A program made the position numbers and the translations under genes. The notes beneath the pieces are model-generated. The model was not told the origin of the DNA. It was given only the letters and a program-made list of their open reading frames with translations, and searched no databases. Below are positions 26,249-37,550 of a stretch of 64,000 nucleotides of DNA, piece after piece. The DNA is from Peribolospora baueri (lineage: Eukaryota; Basidiomycota; Peribolosporomycetes; Peribolosporales; Peribolosporaceae): assembly GCA_029717555.1 (NCBI GenBank), contig JAMDHS010000098.1, positions 1 through 64,000 on the forward strand, given 5' to 3'. The stretch's first letter is position 1; each line of letters begins with the position of its first letter.

Positions 26249-29244
26249 ATGGATGGCAAGGAGGGAGCCACCAAGTCTGCTCCCTCTCCGTCCCAGCGTG
26301 ACGTCCTCGTCCCTGGTGCCGATGGCGAGCCAGGGGCGGCAGCAGTTACGACGGACCCGCACGCCCTTAACTCGCGATCACCTTGGTACCGCGTTCAGTC
26401 GCTGCTCGACTCCACCGCCGCCAGCGGACTCGTTTCCAACGACAGGCGGGCGCTCATTCAGGACTATCTGAGTGAGTTAAGAGCGCGCTCGGCGCTCCCC
26501 TCGCGCTCCCGATCTGTGCCTCGCTGATGGTCCGTGACACCCCTTTGCTCGCAAACAGAGCGCCTTGAGACGTGGTTCTTACCTCTCTCCTCTTCAGCTT
26601 CCACCCGTTTCACCCATGGCCAAGCGGACGATGGCGAATACGGACGCGCACCTCAGGCCGAGACGCCCGAGTCTGCCGTCTCGACGCCGCTCTGGGAGAG
26701 GACGTCGTTCATGCCCAGCTCGGCCCTCCTCCGCGCCAAGGGCGCCCATCTCCTACGGCCCCTTCCGCTCTCTCCCGAGCACAAGGCCCTCTGTCATAAA
26801 GGTCTAATCTGGTTGTTCGGAGAAGGACAAGGCGATGAGGAAGGGGTGTGGAATACCGCGTCGCTGGACGATGAAGGGCTGAACGTGGACCTGGCGGAGG
26901 AGGAACTATGGTCGTCGCTAGGTGTGGCGAGCGCGGGCAGGTCTGGAGAACATGCTCAGGGAGGCAACGACCAGGGGAGCAACCAAGCCAGGGCCGACTC
27001 CTCCAGCGATGCCCTGTCCGCATCACGGTCAGTGGCTGAACGGGCGGAAAGCGCCGCCTCCCACTCGCGACCCGTGTCGTCCTCTTCCCTCACCCCTCCC
27101 GCGCCACTTACGCCTAGCGACCTGAAGGCGCACTCGCTGTCTAACCACCGCCTTAACACCTCCTTCCCGCGTACCTCCCTCTTCCTCGGCATCTTTTCCC
27201 CTGCCTTTCTCATGTCCATCCTCTCCCACTACAAAGTCCTCTCCACCCTGGCCGAGCGAGGCTACAACCCGGAGACGCTTCAGGTCCTCGTGGACACGCG
27301 AGATCCGTTCCAGCATCACCTCCGCATCACCTCCTCCCTCCTCTTTGCTTCCGACATCCATCCGCCCATCAAACAGGGCAGGGCCTTTCTCGGCGATCTC
27401 TATATGCGCCGCATCCCCTCCTTCGGTCTCTCGAACCTAAGGGCTTACCAACTCGTGTGCAGACTCGAGTCGGCCGCGTCCAGCTCCAGTTCAAGTGACG
27501 TCGACGGTGACGGCCACGGTGATGCGTGGACGACGCTGGGAGAGGGCCGCCCTCGGCATTTTGGCGCAGGCCGCAATGATTCGCAACGAGGGGACGATGG
27601 AGGCCTTGGCTTGCGCGACGTCAAGGCATGGTTCGAGAAGAAGGTCGCCGGGGCGATGAAGAGGCGCAAGTCGGATAGTAGCGGCGGACTCGGTGGGAAA
27701 TGGCGAGCGTGGTCGTTTGGTGGCGGTTTGCGATCTGAGGCTGGGGGAGAGGGAGGCGGACGTGATGGAGCTGGTGGAGAAGGATCCGAGCCGTACATCG
27801 AGGTGTTCATGATCGACTGGATGCAGATGCAGGTGAGGCCATCGCAGTTTACGCGGGATGAGGTGGCCGTGTTAAAGGAAATCTGCCAGAAGCGACGCTC
27901 ACGAGCTTTGCTCTTGTCTCTCCATGATACGTGTCTTTTCACGGGCGTCGGTTACAGAACCCTCTCGCCAAGTGGGACGAGGCGCTCTCCTCCTCATCTC
28001 AAGCCGAAGCCGGAAGCGCCAACGTGGACCCAGACACTGCAGGAGCCGGCAGAGGGATGGCCCCGTCTTTACAGACGCAGACGCGCGCCGATGGGAATGG
28101 CCAAGGCAAGGCAGACTACAACCTACGGCTGCCCGGTCAGGGTGAGTCGCGATAAAGGAAACGGAGATGGGACGTCGGTCGAGAGAAGCGCCAGGCGACT
28201 CACCCAGCTACCATTCGTTTCGTCCCCTTATATGCACATCGGCCGAATCGGTTTCGATCACGCGAAAAGACTACCCTGGACTGAGGTGTGGCAAACTGGT
28301 CAACAGGATGCTCTGCGACCTCGCAGATAAGGGCTGTAAGTGTGTTTTGTTTTTACGTCTCGTCGACTTCAGTTGAACTTGTCGGGGCGTCGGTATCATT
28401 GGAACAGTACGCTGAGATTTGTTTATCTTCCACACCGCACATATCGCACCCATGCCCGTATTTGTCCCTGTGCTTCACTGTTTGTACATCCCGCAGCCAA
28501 ATGCGACATGCTCGCCAACGTGCCTTCCTGCTGGCACAACGCGCTGTTTTACTCCCGAGAGCCCAGCAGACAATACCGCTTCCTTTCGCCAGCTTTCCAA
28601 GTGAGCGCCTCGAGATTGTTCGCTCTCGCCCGCTTCTTTTGCATTTCGTTTCAGTGCAGCGCGTGGTCGTGATCCACCCTGGACATGGGCGGTCGATCGC
28701 AGAGTACGAAGACGGGGGCTCAAATCTTTTTTCCCTTCTCCCCGCGTCCCAGGCTTACTTCGACTGGACGCTCCTCCAACTGGCACCCGCCATCTCTACG
28801 CACGGCCTCGCCTTTGTGGCGCACGCCTGGGCGAACGGGCATGTCAAGCGGGTCTTCCGGCGCCCCTCATCGTCGCGCTCGCCGTCAGCAGAAGACGTCA
28901 TCACCGTCACCGAACCGTGGGCAGCCGAAGAACAAGTCTACGCCTCCTCGGACCGTATCCGCAACCTTCTCTGGGGCCCGGCGTACCGCGCAATGTACGA
29001 CCGCTTCCTGAGGGCGTACAAAGAGGACGGCGGGGCGAGGTGGTACGACCTGCCGCATATGGGCTCTTTGGGCCCTTCCGCCGCAGCCGCTGGCGGGTCT
29101 GATGACGCTCGGTGGACGGCTTCGCTCAAAATTGATACGGAAGGGTCGAAGGAGATCTGGGCGGTCTCCAGCGTGCTTAGGCACAAGATACGCGAGTCGG
29201 AAGCGCACGGGAAAGAGGAAGAGAAAGGGTCGGTGGAAAGGTGA
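26249..29244 (+). CDS. Unrecognised 780-residue protein
   Basis: I do not recognise this protein. Six exons (26249-26471, 26559-27832, 27958-28141, 28270-28335, 28497-28600, 28753-29244) join in frame to 780 residues. An N-terminal Ser/Pro-rich part contains WYRVQSLLDSTAASGLVSND. A central folded-looking block includes FPRTSLFLGIFSPAFLMSIL, VLVDTRDPFQHHLRITSSLL and GDLYMRRIPSFGLSNLRAYQ. Next is a Gly-rich linker of about 110 residues. A C-terminal block contains DYPGLRCGKLVNRMLCDLAD, KCDMLANVPSCWHNALFYSR, and YFDWTLLQLAPAISTHGLAF. Cys and Trp cluster in the C-terminal block, which may be a catalytic or metal-binding region. No clear signal peptide or membrane helix is seen. The long frame, consistent GT-AG joins and residue composition argue that it is a real gene. 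Confidence 0.75.
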
Positions 29245-29475
29245 CGGGTGCCAGGCGAACTGAACGGTCGTTGTCGGCTTGCTAGATGAATCTCGCTGCT
29301 ATCGAGTCGCCTCGCTGCCTCTTCATCGCATCGTCCCACGCGATGGATGGCACCTATGTTTAGCTTAGTTTCGGTCGTACCCTCTCTCCAGGGGCTTCTT
29401 GTATCATTATAGGTCATGTCTGTGATTCTTAGATATCTGCTGCGCATAATCGCACTGAGGTGGTCTAATGCATCG
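29245..29475. other. Short convergent intergenic region
   Basis: Shared 3' flank of the unrecognised gene (+) and MAK11 (-). Nothing coding is seen. Confidence 0.7.
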
Positions 29476-31385
29476 TCAATCCTCCTCCACCTCCTCCTCC
29501 TCTTCTTCCTCTTCTTCCTCTTCCTCTTCTTCTTCTTCTTCTTCCTCTTCCTCTTCCTCTTCCTCTTCCTCTTCCTCTTCCTCCTCGTCACTTCGGATTT
29601 CCGCCAATCCGCCTTCCGCCTCCTCCTCTCCATCTTCTCCCTCCTCTTCGCTCTCTCGCGTCTCGCAACCGTCCGTGACGACTTGCCGATCCGGGAGGGC
29701 GCGAGCCAAGGCGGAAGAGCTGTCGCCGGCGACGACGCTGACGCAAGTGAGTCGGGAGCCCTTGGTGTCCTGTCGGACGACCGGGAGGATCTTCGTCGGA
29801 CCGGATGACGAGGGAGATTGGGGAGCGAAAACGTGACCGAGGTCGTACACATGGACGCTGCCTTCTGAAGAGACGCTCGAGGCGAGCGTGGTCGTCGGGA
29901 GGCGGGTGGACGTCGTCGCATTTGCTATCACGGGGACGCTGACGGCGGTGGTCTCGATCTGCTTGACGCTGTGTAACCCCGCCAATGGGCGACGAGGCAC
30001 TTTTCAGGTACTTCTTCTCTTGCGACAGCTTTCTTCGTCACACTGACGGCACTCACCGATTGCCATGCCCAACGAGCTCGGCCACCAATGCCATCTCTCC
30101 GCCGTCGTCCAGGTCAAACACCTTGGTCGTCTTGTCCTCGCAGCAGACGAGCAAAACCTCGTGCTCCACGGTCATGTCATCCATGGGAAGAGGGACGGGG
30201 AGGCGCACGAAGCGGACGTCATGAACGCGCGACCGGAGTGGGAACTCGTGCAAGAGTTTCATGTCCTGTTGTTCAAAGAAGGGAGGGAAAAACCCAGTCG
30301 TCAGTATAGTGAGGAGATCAGACGCTAAATGCACAAGGAAGAGACTAACCATGCCGTAGAGGGAGACGGTGTGCAAGCTCGCGACGGCAAAGCGCGTACC
30401 GATGGTGTCCCATCGAATGACCTCGCCCTCTGGATCGTTCCCACGCAGACTCGTGAACAAAGAAAAACGGCATAAAACAAGAAAAAACACGCCAACGGAG
30501 GGAACGAGGCTCACCCCTGCCGATCTTGGTGCTGGCAGCTCCCTTCCCCCTCATCAGATCCCACATCCGAATCGTTCTGTCCCTCCCCACGCTCAGTGCC
30601 ACCTTTCCCGTAGGATGCACGGCGGCAGAATTTACGCGACCGGCGTGGCCCTTGAGGGTCCTGAGGAGCGCCCAGTCTCGCGTTCGGAAGAGGCAGAGAG
30701 TGCCATCGTCGGAGGTGGAAATTAGGTGGGTGCGGAGAGGGAAGGAGAGGGAGGTGATCGTGCCTGAAAGAGGGAGGGAGAGAGAGAGAGGGTATAAAAC
30801 GAAATTATCGCGTCGGCCCGCCGCTACCAAAGGTTGCCATCGTGACGATACGGGGACGACGTCAAGCGAACCGCCTCGCGCGTCGCACTCACCAGCATGA
30901 CCCGCCAAAGTGCCCACCTCCTTCTTCTTGCGAATGTCCCAAACCTTGATAGTCTCGTCCGTGCTGCCCGTGGCAAGCCACTTGCTGTTTCCTCCTGCGC
31001 ACGCCACCGCCCTGATACAGCTGACGTGGGCGGGGAAGATGAAGATGGGTTTGAGGGCGACGGAGAATGAGGAGGGGGCGAGGGGCAAGTCGGACTTGGC
31101 GGCGTCTGCGCTACCTTCTTCATCCTCTTCGTCATCTTCGGGGCTTCCTCGCCTGTCTGTGACCGTAGGTACGGGCTCGAGACGGCCCTGCCATCCAAAG
31201 AGAACACGCTCGTACGAGCCTGCGACGATACGAAAGGTCGTTGGTGGAGGCGGCGGCAAGGCAGGCGCAGCGTTCGCGGTGATGGCCGCGGACGTGTCAG
31301 CGTCCCCTCGCGTTCGTTTCTCCTCTTTCACGGGGACATTCCTTTCCTTGTCCTGCCCGCGCTTTCGTTTTTGCTGGACACCCAT
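29476..31385 (-). CDS. MAK11: WD40 60S ribosome-assembly factor Mak11/PAK1IP1
   Basis: WD40-repeat nucleolar protein of the Mak11/PAK1IP1 family, needed for 60S subunit maturation. Five exons (31385-30893, 30763-30515, 30429-30350, 30265-30057, 29968-29476) give 507 residues. A basic N-terminus (QQKRKRGQDKE) resembles a nuclear signal. WD units include FRIVAGSYERVLFGW, HVSCIRAVACA with GSTDETIKVWDI, HLISTSDDGTLCLF, GHAGRVNSAAVHPTGKVALS with GRDRTIRMWDL, and the family-typical REGEVIRWDTIGTRFAV at the exon 2-3 join. The protein ends in a polyglutamate tail of over 20 residues, encoded by the GAA/GAG array at about 29479-29585, much more uniform than the acidic or basic tails I recall for this family. 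Cytoplasmic roles seen for PAK1IP1 cannot be judged here. Confidence 0.88.
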
Positions 31386-32844
31386 GGTCGAAGGCGCTGT
31401 GGTGATAGGACGTGTGTGGGCGAGATACTACGGCGTTGTGAGCACGAAGAACCGGCGAGGCACTTTTCTGTTGACTGCGGCCGTTTCGATCGGCTGCGAC
31501 CACCTGGCGATCGCGCCTAACTGCGCCTGTATCCGGCCCGACCCTACGCATCGTCGTCCCTTCAGTACCTTCCCTCCACCGTCCTCACTCATCCATCCTC
31601 GGCTTCCTCTCAGAGAACTAACTCGTCGTAGCTTGGTAGCAACCCTCGGGAGAGTGGGTTTCGTGCTCCTAGGATCCCTCTCAGGAAGGTTCTTGGTTTC
31701 CTGGCTCCAAGCCCACGCATCTTTGGCCCTCCGATAGCACCAGCGTTCTCTCGCTCGCCTTCCGCCGCCTTCCTACGCCCGCCTGCCCTGGCGACTTAAT
31801 TGCTTCATGTCATTTTGCGATTGATCAGCAACCATAGGTTTATGACCCACTATCTCTAATCCTTACTTACTTACGTACGCAGTAGTAAGAGTGCACCTAC
31901 ATCTGTCCACAGGTAGTTTTCGTTCTGTCGGCCCGTATCGACTCTTCGACGGCATTCATCCCTCGATTCTTTTCGTCTGGTGAACCCAAATGTCACCAGG
32001 AGTGCTGCACCGGCTACCTGACCTGCATGTTGCTATCCTGCCCACAACAAACACGGACAGCTCTTTCGCGTAGACATGCCCGCTCTCCGAATTAAAGCAA
32101 CCACGTCTAAGCACGGGCTGCTGTAACGGCCCTTGGTTCCAACTAAACATCTCTTCTGACTCTTCTGTCGGATTGTATGTCGGCTATCTGTTTTCATGAA
32201 CGGCGATGAGCGAAGAAACGAACGGAAAGGTGACCAACCTATTCGGGCACGCACGGTGAGCATCGGTCGCAGGGCGACACGCGATGCGCGGAATGGGTGG
32301 AAATAGAGGCAGGATGGCGAGAAAGTGGAGGCAATCTTCGTACGCAGAAGAGAAAAGGACGGTCGAAACTTGACACTTGCACTTGAAAGCGCAGTAGAGG
32401 TCATCGTTCTCTCGCCGCACTCTCCAAAACGAGTGGTCGCGCGGGTGCCCCCGCCGGCGTGTGAGCAGCCCCCGCCTCGTCTAGCTCCGCCTAGCTCCAT
32501 CTCTGACTGATCCTCCGAATGCCTCCCACCTGTCGCTTGCCTATGTCTGTCATCGACGAGGCAGAGCGCTCTGGATGGCCTTGTGTATAAGAACAGCGTT
32601 GGCCACTTTCTGAGTGACTGCGATGGCGGAAACCTGCAGCGGCGTCTATCCGGGTTCACCGGCACACGTACTTCCGTCGCCCGCTCTCGCACAAGCTTGT
32701 GACAGAGCGGAGGCCCACATGCCCTGGCCAACCGCCGGTTGCCGCAGCCGTGTCATTGGCCGTCCCGACCCTTTCCTTTTGCCCGTTCCGGTCTGGCCCG
32801 GTAGGAGCCGCGGTGACGGTTATTCCGGGGTGGACGGTGGATCA

Positions 32845-32851
32845 TATATAG
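32845..32851 (+). promoter_or_regulatory. TATA-like box of PCK1
   Basis: TATATAG about 120 bp ahead of the presumed 5' UTR donor of PCK1. PEP carboxykinase genes are strongly carbon-regulated in fungi and often have TATA boxes, which fits. Confidence 0.5.
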
Positions 32852-32966
32852 AGCGACCTCAGGAGGGAAGGGAAGGGCTGGAAAGACGCTTCCACCACCA
32901 CCACTCAGTCTCTTCTCCTCTTTCTTCTTGCTCGCTCTGCGCTCGTCCCACGTCCCAAGTACTCAG

Positions 32967-33333
32967 GTGAGCACCGTTTTGCCTCGTCTTTCGCTCGATC
33001 TCCCCGCCGTCCCCACCCGGCTGGCTACCCCGCACCGCCCGCTGCGGCTGATCGCTGTCCGTCGTCTGGGGATGGCCACTCGCGTGACGGGCGGCGCGAG
33101 GTGGGAGGGATGGCCGTGTGCAAGGTGGTTGTGATCGTACACAGCGCCCAATCGTATCCGAGACACCTCGTTTCATGTCGTCTCATGTCATGTCATGTCG
33201 TGTCGTGTCGTGTCATGTCATGTCGTGTCGTGTCGTGTCATGTCCATGTCCATGTCCATTCTCGTCCCACTCCTCTCTGTTTGATCCATGACGGCTGACT
33301 GACCGACTCGGGCTCGGTGAATCACCCAACCAG
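32967..33333 (+). other. Probable 5' UTR intron of PCK1
   Basis: A strong donor (CAG then GTGAGC) at 32967 and an acceptor (CAACCAG) ending at 33333 bracket a segment between the TATA-like motif and the PCK1 ATG. It would be the longest PCK1 intron. It includes the TGTCA/TGTCG array. RNA evidence is absent; the call rests on splice signals and position only. Confidence 0.4.
33174..33258. repeat. TGTCA/TGTCG pentanucleotide array
   Basis: Tandem array of about 14 pentamers alternating TGTCA and TGTCG, ending in three TCCATG-type hexamers. It sits inside the presumed PCK1 5' UTR intron. Confidence 0.85.
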
Positions 33334-33407
33334 CTCGTCTTGCTTTCATATCCAAGCTCAACTTACGCCCGCCGCTCCACACGCACCCTTCTTCACCTCG
33401 GCAACCA

Positions 33408-36294
33408 TGGGTCTCACGTACGTCTCCGCGCTCTCCCTTTTGTTCCCCCGTCTCCTCCCTCCTTCCCGCTCCTTTCCTCCCTTCCCTTCTTGCTCATCCA
33501 TCTCCTTCCCCCGTCCCCTCCTTCCCCGCCACCCCGCCCTCCCTTCCCGTTCCCTTCCCCGTCTTTTCTTCTCTTCCGGCGAACGCTACCCGGACCATCC
33601 TCACTGCTTTTCTCCTCTTCGTCCCCGCACTCCTAGGTTCCAAGCTCACCATGAGGACGCTCACTACAAGCTGCTCGGGAAGGATCTCGAGATGTTCTCC
33701 CAAGCTGGCTTCGACATGGAACATGTCAAGCTGAAGCGCAACGCCCCTGGTGAGTAACCTTCGTCCGCAGCCATTTTACGCTCCTCCCTGCTACCGGACC
33801 ATGCCCGGAGCTGCCGCTTTGGGACAAACATTGATTTCTTTGTATTATTTCCTTCTTGCTCATTACCCAAAACTCTCCACAGTCGCCCAGCTTTACGAAG
33901 ACGCGATCAAGAACGAAGGCTCCGTCATCTCCTCCTCCGGCGCTTTGATCAACTTCTCCGGAAAGAAGACCGGTCGTAGCCCCAAGGACAAGCGCATCGT
34001 TTATGAGGAGACTAGCAAGGACGACGTTTGGGTGCGTGCGAGCGTGCGAGGTCGTGGGGCTATGCCGCTATCAGTTGTCCCCAAGTTGAGGCTGTCGAGA
34101 TACTAAGCCGCTTCTTTCCCTCTCCTTCCCCCGTCCCTTTCCGATCTTCAGTGGGGTCCTGGTGAGTTGAATCTGGCTGTCGCCAATGCGACGACCGCCC
34201 GGAAACCGAATGGCTGACCCAAACCATCTCCCATGTACTCGCACCTTCCGATGACCGCCCTTTTATGGTGATCAGTTAACATTAAGAGTACGTGTCTCGT
34301 CCTCCAACCCGGATCTCGAGCAAATGCTCCTCTCCTCCCAGTTCTCCTCTGACACCGTCATCTCTCCCCACAACAGTGGACGAGCACACTTTCGAAATTA
34401 ACCGCGAGAGGGCGATCGACTACTTGAACACTCGAGAGTGAGTCCTTCTCCATCGTCCTCACCCCTTTCGCTCCGCAGCGCAAGGACGATCGGGCGCTGA
34501 CGGTATGTGTGCTCGTCCTTTATGTTTCCCAGGCAAATCTATGTCGTCGACGCCTTTGCCGGCTGGGATCCCAAGTACCGCATCAAGGTCCGCGTCATCT
34601 GTGCCCGTGCTTACCACGCCATGTTCATGCACTCCGTGCGTTACCGTCCTACTCCATCTCAACGGTCCTGTGCCTCAGCGTTTGCGCCGACTGACGCTTG
34701 ACCACTCCTCCGTTTTCCCTTCCAGATGCTTATCCGCCCCACTCAGGAAGAATTGGACAACTTCGGCGAACCCGACTTCATCATCTACAATGCCGGCCAG
34801 TTCCCAGCAAACCGCTTCACCTCGGGCATGACGAGCACGACGAGCGTCGAGCTTAACTTCAAGCGTTGCGAGATGGTCATCCTCGGCACGGAATATGCGG
34901 GCGAGATGAAGAAGGGTATCTTCTCCGTCATGGTGAGCACTTCGATCCGTCCTCCCTCTCTTTTTTCACGGTCTTCCGCGCGCCACCTTAATTTCCCCGC
35001 ATGCACGGTTCGAACCTCGCACGCATAAACCGTTCTCACGCTCGCACCTTCCCTTTCCCCGCACCCGACCCTTATACGGACAGCACTACATGATGCCCGT
35101 CAAGTACGGACAGCTCTCCCTGCACTCTTCTTGCAATGAGGGCCCCAACGGCGACGTGACGCTCTTCTTCGGACTCTCCGGTACCGGCAAGACCACCCTT
35201 TCCGCCGACCCGCACCGCGCGCTCATCGGCGACGACGAGCACGTTTGGTCCGACGAGGGCGTCTTCAACATTGAGGGTGGCTGCTACGCCAAGTGCATTG
35301 GCCTCAGCAAGGAGAAGGAGCCCGAAATTTACAACGCCATCCGCTTCGGTTCCATCCTGTGAGTGCACGGTCCCGCTCGCGCAGGTCGTCCGAAGCCTCG
35401 ATCGTCGTTTGGCTTACCCATCTTCTTCCTTTGCCCTCCATTCCCATGCCGCCGGTCGTGCTTTTGCAGCGAAAACGTTGTCTACGACACGGGCAACCGT
35501 CTGGCTGACTACGATGACGCCTCGCTCACGGAGAACACCCGATGCGCCTACCCGATCAACTTCATCCCCAACGCCAAGATCCCGTGCATCAGCTCCGGCC
35601 CTCCGTCGAACATCATCATGCTCACCTGCGACGCTTACGGCGTCCTCCCGCCCGTCTCTAGGCTCAGCCCCGAGCAGGCGCAGTACCACTTCATCGCCGG
35701 CTACACTAGCAAGACGCCCGGAACGGAGGACGGCGTGGTGGAGCCGAGCCCCACCTTCTCCACCTGCTACGGCCAGCCGTTCATCATCCTCCACCCGTCC
35801 AAGTACGCCAAGATGCTCGCCGAGCGCATGGAGAAGGCCAATGCCAACTGCTGGCTCGTCAACACGGGCTGGACCGGAGGCAAGGTGAGCGAGCGAGCGA
35901 GCATTCGCCCGTCGAACCGCACCGCACCGCGCCGCACCGGTCCGATTGCTGACGCTACGCCCTTTTCTTTTGTCGTTCCGCTTTGTCACACGATCCACAC
36001 CAGTTCGGCACCGGTAAGCGTTGCCCGCTCAAGTACACCCGCGCGATCATCGACGCCATCCACGACGGCTCTCTGGCCAAGGCAGAGTACGAGGACTTCC
36101 CGATCTTCAACCTGCACATCCCCAAGCAAGTGCCCGGCGTGCCCTCCGAGCTCCTCGACCCGACGAGGGCCTGGCCCACCAAGGAGGGTTTCGACGTCGA
36201 GGTGAAGAAGCTGGCGGGCATGTTCAAGGAGGCGTTCAAGAAGTACGAGAGCGACGTGTCGCCCGAGGTCAGGGCCGCCGGCCCTCAGATCTGA
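33408..36294 (+). CDS. PCK1: Phosphoenolpyruvate carboxykinase (ATP)
   Basis: ATP-dependent PEP carboxykinase; converts oxaloacetate plus ATP to PEP, ADP and CO2, the first committed step of gluconeogenesis, in the cytosol. Eleven coding exons (33408-33418, 33637-33749, 33883-34031, 34152-34161, 34276-34287, 34377-34437, 34533-34635, 34726-34932, 35084-35358, 35470-35884, 36004-36294) give 548 residues, a normal length. Motifs: [51 protein letters not shown]-loop [14 protein letters not shown], and [20 protein letters not shown]. Four exons are 61 nt or less; those of 11, 10 and 12 nt are needed to give MGLT, WGP and VNIKMDEHTF. The predicted protein is intact and highly conserved, so the microexons must be spliced accurately. 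Confidence 0.97.
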
Positions 36295-37550
36295 ATAGAT
36301 TGTTGATTTGAGGTGACGGCCTCGGCGCGACGCGATCTTGGCGATCATCGTCGTCCTTGTCGTCCTCGTCCTTGTCGTCATCGCTGAGCGGACTATTCCC
36401 TTCCACGACTAATCCGACTACCTCACACCTCCTCGTCTATCTATCCATCCATCCATCTCCCTATCCCCCGCCGTTCGCGCCAACACTCTTGGTCGGATGT
36501 ACTGTACTTTATCTATCTACCCGCGCCCCATGAGATCAGAAGAGTCCGCTCCCATTCCCTTCACAATCTTCCCCGTCGCATCCGTCCTCAGATTTTTTTC
36601 CGCGTTGGTCTGTCCGTCCGTCTCTCCCTTCTCCCTTCTTGCCGGAAGACTGGAACAATCGACCTTTGCATCTCTTTTCTCTCCTTCTCGCCTTTTTATG
36701 CGAGTTGCGCTCGATCGTATGCTCACCGCCCCTCTTCCGTACCTCTTTCTCTCATGCGGCGGCGAGCAAGGGAAAACGCCGCTGGGAGAAAAAAAGAAAG
36801 GGAATAATAATTTGGCCACCAACTGCAAGTCGACCTGTCTGTTAGCATACGGGTCCATACGTATACCTTTGCATAGTGCATAGCGATCTCCCTTTCCCGC
36901 TTGTCCCCAGCCAAAAATTGACTAATCCCAGCCAAAACACTGGTCTATATGTATACCAAACATACCCGCATATTGCATAGCACTGACACCGGTGCCGTCC
37001 TTACCAGTTATGCCCCCTTGGCATGCATAGTTAGGGTGAGGGTCACGTGCATCCTCGTGGTGTTGGAGATTGGCGGCGACGAGCACCGTGGTTACGCGGC
37101 TGAAAGCGGACATGCTACCTCCGCAATTTTCCTCTTTGTATGCTCTCTTAACAATAACGAATCAGTAACATCCACTTTCGTTCATCCAGCGTCAGTTCAA
37201 CGAGCAGCGTAAATAAACCGATCTTCGACAATTCTTTTCTGCACACGCTTCTTCTTGAACACGGTTGTGTTATGACGAGTACATTACTCTACAGTAAAGC
37301 TTCGAATTCATGTCTTGATGGACGCTATCGACTATGGCAAGGACTGTGGCAGCTGTGGCAACGACTGCGGCAACTATGCATAGACCACTCTGTATAGTCA
37401 CCCTCTCGCATACTGCATAGCCCTCGGGCAAACCAACATGTATGCTTATAGACAGGGTTGACTGTAACTACAGACACGACGCGGATTTACAAAACCCCCC
37501 TCGCCCTCCATTCGACTTGGACCCACCACCACCAAGGCCGACGACGACGC
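36295..37550. other. Convergent intergenic region with low-GC, GCATAG-rich segment
   Basis: Shared 3' flank of PCK1 (+) and BLM10 (-). From about 36840 to 37450 the base composition is clearly less GC-rich than around it, and the hexamer GCATAG occurs about six times (near 36870, 36880, 36976, 37025, 37378 and 37419). No coding region or terminal repeat was found. It may be a decayed insertion or just 3' flank. Confidence 0.5.

Larger units (their letters stand above)
31386..33407. other. Divergent intergenic region with PCK1 promoter
   Basis: About 2 kb between MAK11 (-) and PCK1 (+). The stretch 31790-32420 is less GC-rich than neighbouring genes. The right part carries a TATA-like motif at 32845 and a probable 5' UTR intron. 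A minus-strand open stretch at 32033-32731 has poor composition and no family, so I do not call it. Confidence 0.6.

Noticed and set aside
28938-29921. 327-codon minus-strand frame
   Set aside because: It overlaps the last exon of the unrecognised plus-strand gene and the MAK11 tail, with a Lys/Arg-rich run read from the Glu repeat in another frame.
32033-32731. 232-codon minus-strand frame upstream of PCK1
   Set aside because: No family, poor composition and no splice or start support.
36922-37113. Minus-strand 63-codon frame in the low-GC segment
   Set aside because: Short, no family, no neighbouring exon; treated as chance.
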